64,000 nt of DNA from Blastocatellia bacterium (GTDB lineage Bacteria; Acidobacteriota; Blastocatellia; Chloracidobacteriales; JADJPF01), in NCBI GenBank assembly GCA_016713405.1, contig JADJPF010000027.1, forward strand, positions 372,001 through 436,000, given 5' to 3'. This document shows, piece by piece, positions 37,072 to 46,061 of this stretch (the stretch's first letter is position 1; each line of letters begins with the position of its first letter). The notes beneath the pieces were generated by a model that was given only the letters and a program-made list of their open reading frames with translations, was not told the origin of the DNA and ran no database searches. The position numbers and the translations under genes are program-made.

Positions 37072-38820
37072 ATGCTAGAAAAAATGATTAGAATCTTTCA
37101 AGATAATCAAAAATTTTTGCCCATAATACCATTTTTTTTAGCAATTTGTTGTTTTATAAACACTTTAGGGTATGATTTTGTTTACGATGATATTTCTACG
37201 ATAGTTAGAGCTAGTCCTGTTTTAGAGAATTGGAGTTTGGCAAACCTAAAGCTTATGTTTAGCTCTGATATGTGGGTCTTTTTAACTTCTCATCTTAGTC
37301 CAGAAGAGAAGAAAACAATGCTTTATTATCGACCAGTTTATGTTTTAGCATTAAAGCTAGGTTATATGTTTGCAGGGAAAACCCCATGGAAATGGCATCT
37401 TATTTGTGTTTTATTTCATTCTATTATTAGTGTAGTTGTTTATCAGCTTATAAATATTTCATTACAAAAAACAAAAATACTTAGTGATAGAATTCAAATA
37501 AGCAGATTCTCATTAATCGCCTCAGTAGTTTTCACTATTCATCCAGCACAATCTGAATCGGTTGCATGGATTACTGCTCTAGTAAATTCTCTAGTTGCAA
37601 TTAAAATCTTTATTTCTTTACTTGCTTATTTATACGCACGTGATTTGCCTATAAAGAGTAAAGGTTTTATTTTCTGGTTATGCTTAAGTTTATTATTCTT
37701 TTTTCTTGCTTTACTTGTTAAGGAAGTTGCAGTAATTATACCAGTAATTATATTATTTTACGAACTACTATTATTTAAAAACAAATTATTTTGGAACAAA
37801 AAGTTATTTCCTGTGATTATCTCAGGAGTAGGTTTTTTTATAACAACACTTTTTTATATTTTTTTACGGTTTTTATTTGTTAGTGGAAAAAATCTTAGAC
37901 TTGCTAGTCCAGACTTTCCAGAAATTAATAACCTACCTTTTTATGTAGCTATTTATAGTTTTCCTACAGTAACAGTTAATTACTTAAAAATTTTAATTTA
38001 CCCATTCAATTTAATTCCTTTTTATCCTGTTTATTATATTTACCAGCCTAATTTATCAACATTTTACCTGCCGTTGCTATTTCTATTAATAATTGCTTTT
38101 ATTTTATTGTTTATTGCTTGGAATAATCACTTAACAAGGCTTGCCTTAATATGGTTAGTTATACCAATACTTCCAACATTAAATGTTAATTTATTTTTTG
38201 CAGAAAATTTAATTCACGATAGATATTTATATTTTTCCCTAATAGGAGCAGGCTTGTTGTTAGGTCAGTTGTTACAATGGCTAAATGAAAGCTTAAAGAC
38301 TAAGGAACAATTAACGGATACTTCATTACGGCCTTCAGTTCTAGTTATTATAGGAGTTGTCTTTTTAGTAATGATGGGTGCTACTATAAAGCAAAATAAT
38401 ACTTGGTTTAATGAATGGCAATTTTGGAGTGCTACTACAGAGAAATTTCCAGAAAATTGTACTGCTAATTTAGAATTAGGACGCTTAAGTCTTAAAAATG
38501 AACTACCTGATCAAGCACTTTATTATTTTGAACAAGCTAAGAAAGCTTGCCCTAATTCCCTAACTGTAAATGACTTTTTGGGTTTTTTATATACTAGTAA
38601 AGGGGATTTTGATTTAGCAGAACCCTGTGTACGTACTGTAGTAAAATATGCCTATACTACTAATATGCAAATAAATGCACACTTAAACCTAGGTTTTATT
38701 TTGGAGAAAAAAGGGGATAAAGTGCAAGCCATAGATTATTATCAAAAAGCTCTTAAACTAGATCCAAATTCACAAAAAGCTAAAGAACTACTAAATAACT
38801 TAGAAAAAACTAGTAATTGA
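37072..38820 (+). CDS. TMTC-like multi-pass membrane protein with C-terminal TPRs
   Basis: The 582-residue protein has about ten hydrophobic helices from residue 18 to about 435, then TPR units ('ANLELGRLSLKNELPDQALYYFEQA', 'LNLGFILEKKGDKVQAIDYYQKAL'). The opening 'YDFVYDDISTIV' (acidic pair early in the first loop), 'HPAQSESVAWITA' and 'LIHDRYLYFSLIG' follow the pattern of TMTC/PMT-like GT-C glycosyltransferases that add mannose to proteins. Donor and acceptor are unknown. It is likely an inner-membrane protein with TPRs exposed at one face. Confidence 0.75.
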   Translation: MLEKMIRIFQDNQKFLPIIPFFLAICCFINTLGYDFVYDDISTIVRASPVLENWSLANLKLMFSSDMWVFLTSHLSPEEKKTMLYYRPVYVLALKLGYMFAGKTPWKWHLICVLFHSIISVVVYQLINISLQKTKILSDRIQISRFSLIASVVFTIHPAQSESVAWITALVNSLVAIKIFISLLAYLYARDLPIKSKGFIFWLCLSLLFFFLALLVKEVAVIIPVIILFYELLLFKNKLFWNKKLFPVIISGVGFFITTLFYIFLRFLFVSGKNLRLASPDFPEINNLPFYVAIYSFPTVTVNYLKILIYPFNLIPFYPVYYIYQPNLSTFYLPLLFLLIIAFILLFIAWNNHLTRLALIWLVIPILPTLNVNLFFAENLIHDRYLYFSLIGAGLLLGQLLQWLNESLKTKEQLTDTSLRPSVLVIIGVVFLVMMGATIKQNNTWFNEWQFWSATTEKFPENCTANLELGRLSLKNELPDQALYYFEQAKKACPNSLTVNDFLGFLYTSKGDFDLAEPCVRTVVKYAYTTNMQINAHLNLGFILEKKGDKVQAIDYYQKALKLDPNSQKAKELLNNLEKTSN

Positions 38821-38851
38821 AATTTGTTAGCAAAATTTTAGTTTAGATTGC

Positions 38852-38881
38852 TTGACAAAACTTAAGTTACTAAAGTATTCT
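38852..38881 (+). promoter_or_regulatory. Promoter of the tRNA-Val gene
   Basis: A perfect -35 TTGACA (38852-38857) is followed after 18 nt by TATTCT (38876-38881). Transcription from about 38888 gives a leader of some 45 nt before the tRNA. Confidence 0.65.
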
Positions 38882-38932
38882 CTCACTTTCCAAAAAATTA
38901 AGTTCTTAATCAATTAAATAAATTGTTAAAAC

Positions 38933-39004
<72 letters not shown>

Positions 39005-39191
39005 TTCTTAATTTTATACTAGCTCCTGAAGTTCAAATATATTTTTAATATAATTGACGCTAGTATAAGACCTTACCTAATTAAAATGGCTATCTGCAAA
39101 GAGGCAACCTTAACCAACCATATAATTTTAGGTTACTAGCCTAATTTGGCTTATTTTTGCTCCTCTTTATTTTATAGCCCTAGTAAATATT

Positions 39192-41123
39192 ATGAGTAAC
39201 ATAGAATCACCTATCGCTCGTACTGCTTTTGAAGTATTAAAAGAGCAAGACAAAGAAATAGCTAAACGCTGTTTAGTTGCACGTGTCAACGGAAACCTAG
39301 TTGACCTTACTACTCCTGTTAATCCAACCGATACAGTAGAAGCTATCATGCCGGAAACCCGCGACGGTTTAGAAGTTTATCGGCATTCTAGCGCACATTT
39401 ACTTGCCGCTGCTGTACTTGAGCTATTTCCCAAAACTAAATTGGGTATCGGCCCTGCCTTATTAGATGACCCTAAGGGCGGGTTTTTTTATGATTTTCAA
39501 CGAGAAGAACGCTTTAGTCCAGAAGATCTTCAATCAATAGAAAAGAAGATGAAAGAGTTAGTGAAGCAAAATCTTCCTTATCGCCGTGTAGAAATCCCTA
39601 AAGCAGAAGCCTTAGAAAAGTTTAATGGTATGGGCGAAGACCTTAAATGTGAGCTAATTTCAGATAAAGGTGGAGATACTGTTAGCTGCTATACATTAGG
39701 CAATACTTTTATTGATTTTTGCTTAGGCCCTCATGTTAATTCTACAAGCAAAATTAAAGCTTTTAAGTTGCTTTCTTTGGCAGGTGCTTATTGGTTAGGT
39801 GATAATGAACGCCCACAAATGCAACGTATTTATGGGATTTCTTTTCCAACACAAGAAGAACTAGACGCTTGGTTAAAACAACGTGAAGAAGCTGAACGCC
39901 GTGACCATCGCCGGTTAGGTCGGGAGCTAGATTTATTTAGTGTCCAAGAAGTTTATGGCCCAGGCATGATTTTTTGGCATCCAAAGGGCGGTATAATTCG
40001 CAAAGAAATAGAAGATTTTTTACGCGAACAGTTAGTAAAACGTGGCTATGGACTAGTTTTTACCCCCCAAATAGCTAAACGTGAGTTATGGAAAATCTCC
40101 GGGCATGAAGAAAATTATGCAGATTCAATGTTTGCTCCAATGGAAATGGATGAACAACACTATCGTATCCGCCCAATGAATTGCCCTTTTCACATTGGAA
40201 TTTATAAATCTACACAACGCTCTTACCGGGAACTTCCACTTCGCTATGCTGAATTTGGTACAGTCTACCGCTATGAATTAGCAGGAGCTTTACACGGTCT
40301 TTTACGTGTTAGGGGCTTTACACAAGACGATGCACATCTTTTTTGTACACCACAAACTATTTGCCAAGAAGTCCGTGCTTGTATTGATTTTACACGCCAT
40401 GTTTATGAAACTTTTGGCTTTAGCAAATATAAAGTAGAACTTTCTGTTCGTGGCGATGAAACAAATAAAAAATATATTGGTAGCGAAGAAAATTGGAAAT
40501 TAGCTGAAGATACTTTGGTAGAAGCTCTTGCAGCAGAAAACTTACCTTATGAACGTATAGAAGGCGAAGCCGCTTTTTATGGGCCAAAAATTGACTTTAA
40601 AGTAGTCGATGCTATTGGTCGTATGTGGCAGCTTTCTACTATTCAAGTAGATTTTAACTTACCAGAACGCTTTAATATGGAATATATTGGGTCAGATAAC
40701 CAACCACATCGCCCAATTATGTTACATCGTGCTTTACTAGGTAGCGTTGAACGCTTTTTTGGAATTTTAATAGAACATTTTGAAGGAAAATTTCCATTCT
40801 GGCTTTCCCCTCTGCAAGTTAGAGTTTTACCAATTACAGATAGACAAAATGAATATGCTCAAATGGTTCTAAATAAGTTGCAAGCGGCTGGAATACGTGC
40901 AGATGGTGATTTTGCTGGTGAAAAAGTTGGGGCAAAGATTCGTAATGCTCAACTAGAACGAGTTTGTTTTATGTTAGTAATTGGTGATCGAGAAGCCCAG
41001 GCTAACCAAGTAGCCGTGCGCGAACGTGGTCGAGGTGATATTGGAGCCATAAGCATAGACGAATTTATTAGTCGTGCTAGCAAGTTAATTACTAGCCGCA
41101 CACTTACTAATGACGAATTTTAA
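39192..41123 (+). CDS. thrS: Threonyl-tRNA synthetase
   Basis: The 643-residue enzyme has the TGS domain at the N-terminus (about 1-60), the N2 editing domain ('YRHSSAHLLAAAV' with the HxxxH site), and the class II core with zinc ligand Cys331 ('RPMNCPFHIG'). Motif 2 ('RYELAGALHGLLRVRGFTQDD') and motif 3 ('HRALLGSVERFFGILIEHF') are also present, with the C-terminal anticodon-binding domain. It is the first gene of the translation cluster here. In most bacteria infC lies between thrS and rpmI, but not in this sequence. Confidence 0.97.
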   Translation: MSNIESPIARTAFEVLKEQDKEIAKRCLVARVNGNLVDLTTPVNPTDTVEAIMPETRDGLEVYRHSSAHLLAAAVLELFPKTKLGIGPALLDDPKGGFFYDFQREERFSPEDLQSIEKKMKELVKQNLPYRRVEIPKAEALEKFNGMGEDLKCELISDKGGDTVSCYTLGNTFIDFCLGPHVNSTSKIKAFKLLSLAGAYWLGDNERPQMQRIYGISFPTQEELDAWLKQREEAERRDHRRLGRELDLFSVQEVYGPGMIFWHPKGGIIRKEIEDFLREQLVKRGYGLVFTPQIAKRELWKISGHEENYADSMFAPMEMDEQHYRIRPMNCPFHIGIYKSTQRSYRELPLRYAEFGTVYRYELAGALHGLLRVRGFTQDDAHLFCTPQTICQEVRACIDFTRHVYETFGFSKYKVELSVRGDETNKKYIGSEENWKLAEDTLVEALAAENLPYERIEGEAAFYGPKIDFKVVDAIGRMWQLSTIQVDFNLPERFNMEYIGSDNQPHRPIMLHRALLGSVERFFGILIEHFEGKFPFWLSPLQVRVLPITDRQNEYAQMVLNKLQAAGIRADGDFAGEKVGAKIRNAQLERVCFMLVIGDREAQANQVAVRERGRGDIGAISIDEFISRASKLITSRTLTNDEF

Positions 41124-41163
41124 GATTATTTTTTAATACTCTTTATTTTGAAGGAGAGCAGCA

Positions 41164-41367
41164 ATGCCAAAACTCAAAACACATAAAGGAGCAGCAAAGC
41201 GTTTTCGTTCAACTGCTTCTGGAAAATTTAAGCGTGGTCATTCACACGCCCGCCATATTTTGACAAAAAAGACTGCTAAACGTAAGCGTAGCTTAGATAT
41301 AGATGTTTATGTTTCTGAAGCAGATCAAGGCAAAATCGAAGCAATGCTTCCTTATGGACGCAAATAA
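41164..41367 (+). CDS. rpmI: Ribosomal protein bL35
   Basis: The 67-residue basic protein starts 'MPKLKTHKGAAKRF' and contains 'HSHARHILTKKTAKRKR', the bL35 signature. It has a GGAGAG ribosome site and follows thrS by 40 nt. It is normal length. Confidence 0.97.
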   Translation: MPKLKTHKGAAKRFRSTASGKFKRGHSHARHILTKKTAKRKRSLDIDVYVSEADQGKIEAMLPYGRK

Positions 41368-41425
41368 TTAAATTAATTTAGATTTTTAGGCTTTGCTATT
41401 AGCAAACCTAAGTTTGGGAGGAATT

Positions 41426-41878
41426 ATGCCGCGGGCAAGACGTGGAAATAAACGCTTACAAAAGCGCAAAAAGATTTTATCTTTAGCCAAAGGTTTTTAC
41501 TTAACTAAAAGCAAGCTCTATCGTCAGGCAAGAGAGTCTGTTCAAAGAGCTTTGAAATTTGCTTATGTAGGCCGAAAGATAAAGAAACGTGATTTTCGTA
41601 GTTTATGGATTGTTCGTATCGGTGCTGCTACTAAAGCGCAAGGCTTAAGCTATAGCCGTTTTATGCATGGATTAAAGCTATCAAGTATTAACTTAGACCG
41701 TAAAATGTTGGCTGATTTAGCTGTTAATGACTTAGCTACATTTACAGAATTAGTTTCTACAGCTAAAACAGCTTTAACAAGAGAAAAAGAAATGCTTGAA
41801 AAGATCTCGGCTGTACAAGGTGCTAAAACTACAACCAAAAAAGATGGCCGTTATAGCACTTTAAGATTAAATAAATAA
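41426..41878 (+). CDS. rplT: Ribosomal protein bL20 with a C-terminal extension
   Basis: I chose ATG 41426, preceded by GGGAGGA, which gives 150 residues starting 'MPRARRGNKRLQ'. The open frame also reaches 41393, but that part is leader. bL20 binds 23S rRNA early in assembly. The core 'FYLTKSKLYRQARESVQRAL' and 'SRFMHGLKLSSINLDRKMLADLA' is canonical. Typical bL20 is about 118 residues; this one has some 30 extra, ending with a basic 'GAKTTTKKDGRYSTLRLNK'. In other bacteria bL20 also represses its own operon. Confidence 0.95.
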   Translation: MPRARRGNKRLQKRKKILSLAKGFYLTKSKLYRQARESVQRALKFAYVGRKIKKRDFRSLWIVRIGAATKAQGLSYSRFMHGLKLSSINLDRKMLADLAVNDLATFTELVSTAKTALTREKEMLEKISAVQGAKTTTKKDGRYSTLRLNK

Positions 41879-41883
41879 TAACT

Positions 41884-41946
41884 AAATTTATTACCTGGAC
41901 TATTTTAGCTTAAATATTATAGCTTAATAGAACAGGTAATAAATTT
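41884..41946 (+). terminator. Putative terminator/attenuator between rplT and pheS
   Basis: AAATTTATTACCTG (41884-41897) pairs perfectly for 14 bp with CAGGTAATAAATTT (41933-41946), and TTTTT follows at 41944-41948. The 35-nt loop contains two AGCTT repeats that may pair. The position between the ribosomal genes and pheS-pheT is that of a regulated read-through point. I see no leader peptide with Phe codons, so the signal, if any, is unknown. Confidence 0.55.
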
Positions 41947-41967
41947 TTGACCCCTCATTATAAAGTT

Positions 41968-42999
41968 ATGAAAGAAACTATTTCTGAACTACGCAAACAA
42001 TTTGACAAGGATGTAGAAACAATTCAGGAAGCAGTAGATTTTCAAAGAGTGCGGGATCTTTATTTTTCTCGCAAAAATGGTCATGTAACTCTACTAATGA
42101 AAGAGTTAGGGAAACTATCTCCTGAAGAAAAGCGTGATGCAGGAAAGTTAATTAATGATTTTAAGAATTATGCAGAAAACCAGCTTGAAGAGCATCAAAA
42201 TGACCTAAAACGTCGGGCAGAAAGCCTAGCTTTAGAACGTGAACGAATAGATATTTCTATTCCTGGTCATCGCCCAAATGTTGGAAGTCCACATCCAATT
42301 GTACGCGCCAGGCAAAAAATAGAAGATATATTTGTTTCTATGGGCTATGCAGTAGAAGATGGCCCGGAAATAGACACCACTTTTTATAACTTTGACGCAC
42401 TTAATATTCCACAAGGACATCCTGCTAGAGAATCTCAAGATACTTTTTATGTCACTGAACAATTAGCCTTACGTTCTCAAACTTCTAATGTCCAAATTCA
42501 TGCAATGCAACGCCGAGAACCCCCTTTTAGAGTTATTGCACCTGGAAAAGTTTTTCGTCGGGATACTCCAGATCCTACACATAACCCAATGTTTTTTCAG
42601 GTAGAAGGCTTAACCGTTGGTGAAAACATTACTATGGGTGACTTAAAAGGTACATTGCAAACCTTTTTAGAAAAGCTTTTTAACCGAGCAATAAAACTTA
42701 GGTTTCGCCCTAGCTATTTTCCATTTGTTGAACCAGGTGCAGAAACAGATTTTAGTTGTTATTTATGTGAAGGTAAAAATACTATCTGTCGTGTTTGTAA
42801 AGGTTCTGGTTGTATTGAGCTTGGTGGTAGTGGAATGGTGCATCCAAATGTCTTAAAGGCTTGCAATATTGATTCAGAAAAATATTCTGGTTTTGCTTTT
42901 GGATTTGGTATTGACAGAATGACAGCAATGCTCTATGGAATTGATGATATTCGCCATTTCTTTACAGGGGATTTACGCTTTTTAACACAATTTCGCTAG
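41968..42999 (+). CDS. pheS: Phenylalanyl-tRNA synthetase alpha subunit
   Basis: The 343-residue catalytic subunit has an N-terminal coiled coil, then class II motifs 'HPARESQDTFYV', 'FRRDTPDPTHNPMFFQVEGL' and 'FGFGIDRMTAMLYGIDDIR'. A Cys-rich loop, 'CYLCEGKNTICRVCKGSGC', sits before 'MVHPNVL' and is seen in some PheS clades. I chose ATG 41968. The TTG at 41947 would overlap the terminator stem, which argues against it. It pairs with PheT to make the heterotetramer. Confidence 0.95.
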   Translation: MKETISELRKQFDKDVETIQEAVDFQRVRDLYFSRKNGHVTLLMKELGKLSPEEKRDAGKLINDFKNYAENQLEEHQNDLKRRAESLALERERIDISIPGHRPNVGSPHPIVRARQKIEDIFVSMGYAVEDGPEIDTTFYNFDALNIPQGHPARESQDTFYVTEQLALRSQTSNVQIHAMQRREPPFRVIAPGKVFRRDTPDPTHNPMFFQVEGLTVGENITMGDLKGTLQTFLEKLFNRAIKLRFRPSYFPFVEPGAETDFSCYLCEGKNTICRVCKGSGCIELGGSGMVHPNVLKACNIDSEKYSGFAFGFGIDRMTAMLYGIDDIRHFFTGDLRFLTQFR

Positions 43000-43043
43000 T
43001 TTTAAGATGGTTAAAACTTAAGTAAATTGATAAGTATAAAATT

Positions 43044-45092
43044 ATGAAAATTAGCTATAACTGGTTAAAAACTTATATTGATGTTAATGCTTCTCCTCAA
43101 GAGCTAGCCGAACGTTTAACAATGGTTGGTTTAGCAGCGGAAACTGTTACTGCTAAGGATGACGATTATATTTTAGAATTTGATATTACATCTAATCGTG
43201 CTGATGCTTTATCACATTATGGGATTGCACGTGAACTAACTGCAATTTATGGTGTTAAAGCAGAGCTACCAAAGCTTAAGCTAAAAGAATCATCTGTTGC
43301 TACTTCTTCTATTACATCTGTAGAAATTCTTAATCCTGAACTTTGCCCCCGTTATACTGCAAGAGTAATTCGAGGTGTAAAAGTTGCTCCATCTCCTGGT
43401 TGGCTGGTAAAACGCTTAGAAAGTATTGGACAACGTAGCATCAATAATATTGCTGACATTACCAATTTTGTTTTATTAGAACAAGGTCATCCACTACACG
43501 CTTTTGATTTTCATAAATTAGTAGGCAAGCGAATTGTTGTACGTACTGCACGAGCAGGGGAAACACTTAAGACACTTGACGGGGTAGAAAGAAAATTACG
43601 AGAAGATATGTTAGTAATTGCTGATGATGAGCGGCCTTCAGCCTTAGCAGGGATAATGGGCGGAGAGTATAGCGAAATTTCTAATGATACTTATGATGTT
43701 TTACTAGAAAGTGCTTATTTTAGTCCTGCTTCAGTTCGTCGAACTGCAAGAGTTTTAGATATGAAAACAGAAGCTTCACATCGTTTTGAGCGAGGTGCTG
43801 ACCCAGAAGCTTGTATTAGGGCGATAAACCGATGTGCAGAGTTAATTTGTGAAATTGCTGGAGGGGAACTTTTAGCGGATGTTGTAGATGCTTATCCTCA
43901 AGCGATTACTAGAAAAAATATTGAGCTACGCTACAAAAGAATTGCTGCTTTAACAGGGCTGATTGTTGAGCCTGCTAGAGTTCCAAAACTACTAACAGAA
44001 CTAGGTTTTGAAGTAACTACATTTATGCCTGATTCACATTGGGAGGTTGTTGGGCCTAGTTTTCGTACAGACATTAACATTGAAGAAGATTTGGTAGAAG
44101 AAATAGCTCGTCATGTAGGTTATGAACATATTCCTTTAACTCTGCCTACATGGAATGGTGCAGGTGCATATTTAACAGGTGAAGACCGACGTAGAAAAGC
44201 GCAAAGTACATTAATTGAGTTGGGTTATTCAGAGACAATTTCTTTTAGTTGGGTAAAAACTGAGTTAGATAAATACTTCCAAAATAAAGAACTTAATACT
44301 TTAGTAATTAGCAATCCAATAGATGAAGAACGTCCACAAATGAGGACTTCACTGCTTGGAGGACTTGTAGAATCTTTAGCACGAAATTTTAATTTTGGTA
44401 ATCGCAATATTAGGTTATTTGAAGTAGGAAAATGCTTTGAAAAGCAAGATGATATTGTTAAAGAGTATGAACAACTTGCTTTTCTTGCTACAGGTCAACG
44501 TAGTGAAAGCGATTGGCAACATCAACAAGAAATGTTGGATTTCTATGATCTAAAAGGTGTTGTAGAAGTTGTGCTAGAAAACTGTGGAATAAAAGATTAT
44601 GAGTTAGAAAGGTCTTCTGTTAGTTACTTACACAGCGGACAAGCAGCACAAATTAAAGTTGCAGATAAGGTTTTAGGGCATTTTGGACAAATGGCCCCAT
44701 CACTAAGAGACGAATTTAAGTTTAAGCAAACAGTGTTTTTAGCAGAATTATCATTAGAACAGCTTTTATCTTTACCTAGTTCAGATGTAAAATACACCTC
44801 GTTACCTAAATTACAAGCTGTTAATCGTGACCTCTCTTTCCTAGTGCCAGAAAGTGTTAGTTATCAAGAACTTCAAAAGGCAATAAAGGATTTAGAAATA
44901 AAAGAATTAGTAAATATAAGACTATTTGATATTTATACAGGAAAGAATTTGCCAACTGGCCGACGTTCTCTATCATTTAGCTTACGTTATCAACCACTAG
45001 CAGAATCTATGACAGATCAGCAAATCAATGAATTAGATGAAAAAATTGTTAATCTCTTATCATCCAAATTTGACGGGCAACTACGTCGCTAA
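43044..45092 (+). CDS. pheT: Phenylalanyl-tRNA synthetase beta subunit, short form lacking the tRNA-binding OB domain
   Basis: PheT is usually about 790-800 residues. This one has 682. After the N-terminal 'MKISYNWLKTYIDV' and 'LTMVGLAAETVTAKDDDYI' the sequence goes straight to 'LEFDITSNRADALSHYGIAREL', so the EMAP/OB domain (about 110 residues) that normally lies between them is missing. The B3/B4 editing region, B5 and the C-terminal FDX-ACB anticodon-binding domain are present. The frame is unbroken and pheS is normal, so it is probably a natural short form; I think some Acidobacteria have it, but could not check. Confidence 0.95.
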   Translation: MKISYNWLKTYIDVNASPQELAERLTMVGLAAETVTAKDDDYILEFDITSNRADALSHYGIARELTAIYGVKAELPKLKLKESSVATSSITSVEILNPELCPRYTARVIRGVKVAPSPGWLVKRLESIGQRSINNIADITNFVLLEQGHPLHAFDFHKLVGKRIVVRTARAGETLKTLDGVERKLREDMLVIADDERPSALAGIMGGEYSEISNDTYDVLLESAYFSPASVRRTARVLDMKTEASHRFERGADPEACIRAINRCAELICEIAGGELLADVVDAYPQAITRKNIELRYKRIAALTGLIVEPARVPKLLTELGFEVTTFMPDSHWEVVGPSFRTDINIEEDLVEEIARHVGYEHIPLTLPTWNGAGAYLTGEDRRRKAQSTLIELGYSETISFSWVKTELDKYFQNKELNTLVISNPIDEERPQMRTSLLGGLVESLARNFNFGNRNIRLFEVGKCFEKQDDIVKEYEQLAFLATGQRSESDWQHQQEMLDFYDLKGVVEVVLENCGIKDYELERSSVSYLHSGQAAQIKVADKVLGHFGQMAPSLRDEFKFKQTVFLAELSLEQLLSLPSSDVKYTSLPKLQAVNRDLSFLVPESVSYQELQKAIKDLEIKELVNIRLFDIYTGKNLPTGRRSLSFSLRYQPLAESMTDQQINELDEKIVNLLSSKFDGQLRR

Positions 45093-45123
45093 CTAAAGTA
45101 TAGAAATATAGAGGGATAAAGGG

Positions 45124-45399
45124 ATGAATTTAACGGGATTGGAAAGATTATCGTATTTAGATGATAAAATACATCGTATCATTGAGCGATGGGATAAGAT
45201 TAATCAAGAACGAGATCAATTTGAACAAGAGCTAATTACACTAAAAGAAGAAGTTGAAAGTTTACGTGCTGAAAAGGAACTTTTGCAAAAGCAATTAGGA
45301 CAATTAAAAATAGAGCGAGAAGAAATTAGACTTAAAGTAGAAACTATGATAACAGCAATATCAATTATTGATCCTGAATTAGCAGAAACAGTACAATAG
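45124..45399 (+). CDS. ZapB-like coiled-coil protein
   Basis: A 91-residue, almost entirely helical protein: 'LITLKEEVESLRAEKELLQK' is a strong coiled coil with heptad Leu. It lies 39 nt before zapA. ZapB is a coiled-coil partner of ZapA that stabilises the division ring in gammaproteobacteria. Similarity here is in size, fold and neighbour, not clear sequence homology, so I give no symbol. Confidence 0.7.
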   Translation: MNLTGLERLSYLDDKIHRIIERWDKINQERDQFEQELITLKEEVESLRAEKELLQKQLGQLKIEREEIRLKVETMITAISIIDPELAETVQ

Positions 45400-45438
45400 T
45401 AAAAAGCAGTTAAAGTATAATCTAAGGCCCTAGCCATT

Positions 45439-45741
45439 ATGGAGTTACACCCTACACAGGTAGTTGAAGTGAAAATATATAATCAAACTTACTATATTCG
45501 CGGTGAAGGCGATAGTGAGTATATACAGCAATTAGCAGCTTATGTTGACCGGCGAATGAAAGAAGTTGCTGCTGGGACTATGACAGCAGATTCATTACGA
45601 GTTGCTATTTTAGCTGCGCTTAATATTGCTGATGAACTCTACAAGATTAGACGTAAGTTAGAACAGCTAGATTATACTATTGGAGAACGTAGCAGCGAAT
45701 ATGCTCAACTACTAGATAATTTATTAAAAAAGGCCAAATAG
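45439..45741 (+). CDS. zapA: Cell division protein ZapA
   Basis: The 100-residue protein has the ZapA pattern: 'VVEVKIYNQTYYIRGEGDSEYIQQLAAYVDRRM' (split here as VVEVKIYNQTYY and YVDRRM) followed by a C-terminal coiled coil 'ALNIADELYKIRRKLEQL'. ZapA cross-links FtsZ filaments at mid-cell. Its place just before 6S RNA matches the classical zapA-ssrS order of many bacteria, which supports both calls. Confidence 0.92.
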   Translation: MELHPTQVVEVKIYNQTYYIRGEGDSEYIQQLAAYVDRRMKEVAAGTMTADSLRVAILAALNIADELYKIRRKLEQLDYTIGERSSEYAQLLDNLLKKAK

Positions 45742-45776
45742 TTTTTGATTGATTTATTAATAGTCTTATCAATTAC

Positions 45777-45805
45777 TTGACCTCTTTAAGACCTACAGTT
45801 ATAGT
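45777..45805 (+). promoter_or_regulatory. Promoter of 6S RNA
   Basis: TTGACC (45777-45782) and TATAGT (45800-45805) are exactly 17 nt apart. The predicted start near 45812 fits the 5' end of the 6S RNA. Confidence 0.7.
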
Positions 45806-45818
45806 AAATCAACATTTT

Positions 45819-46004
45819 AAGCTCTCTGCAAAGTTAGTGTTAGCACCTATTTTTTGAACCAACGTCATTTGAATGGGAGGCTAGAGTGCATCCTAATACC
45901 AGCTTTCCGTCAGAGTCACGGATTAACGACTGGATTGGAGCCAGGCCACCCACCTGTTTAGGCAGGTTCAAATGCAGATGCTTCACGGCCACGCGGAGAG
46001 CTTT
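45819..46004 (+). ncRNA. ssrS: 6S RNA
   Basis: The RNA lies just after zapA, the usual place of ssrS. Its ends close as a stem: AAGCTCTC (45819-) with GAGAGCTT (ending 46004), about 186 nt apart, which is 6S length. Inside, TTTGAACC pairs with GGTTCAAA, and CCAG...CCGT with ACGG...CTGG form the apical hairpin. A small CCTG-TTTAGG-CAGG hairpin lies on the 3' side of the central bubble. 6S RNA mimics an open promoter and binds sigma70 RNA polymerase in stationary phase. A clean promoter precedes it. Confidence 0.8.
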
Positions 46005-46061
46005 ATCCTTGTCTTATTATTTTTACATTATTTCTACTTAAATATAGAAAAAGGAGTCTTT

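Noticed and set aside
39005..39191. T-box or thrS-type leader before thrS
   Set aside because: I found no T-box sequence (AGGGTGGNACCGCG-like) or tRNA-Thr mimic. Only a 4-bp hairpin AGCC/GGCT followed by T is present, too weak to call.
45972..46061. N-terminal extension of the coiled-coil protein
   Set aside because: The added residues are read from the 3' end of the 6S RNA; the AAGGAG before ATG 46062 decides the start.
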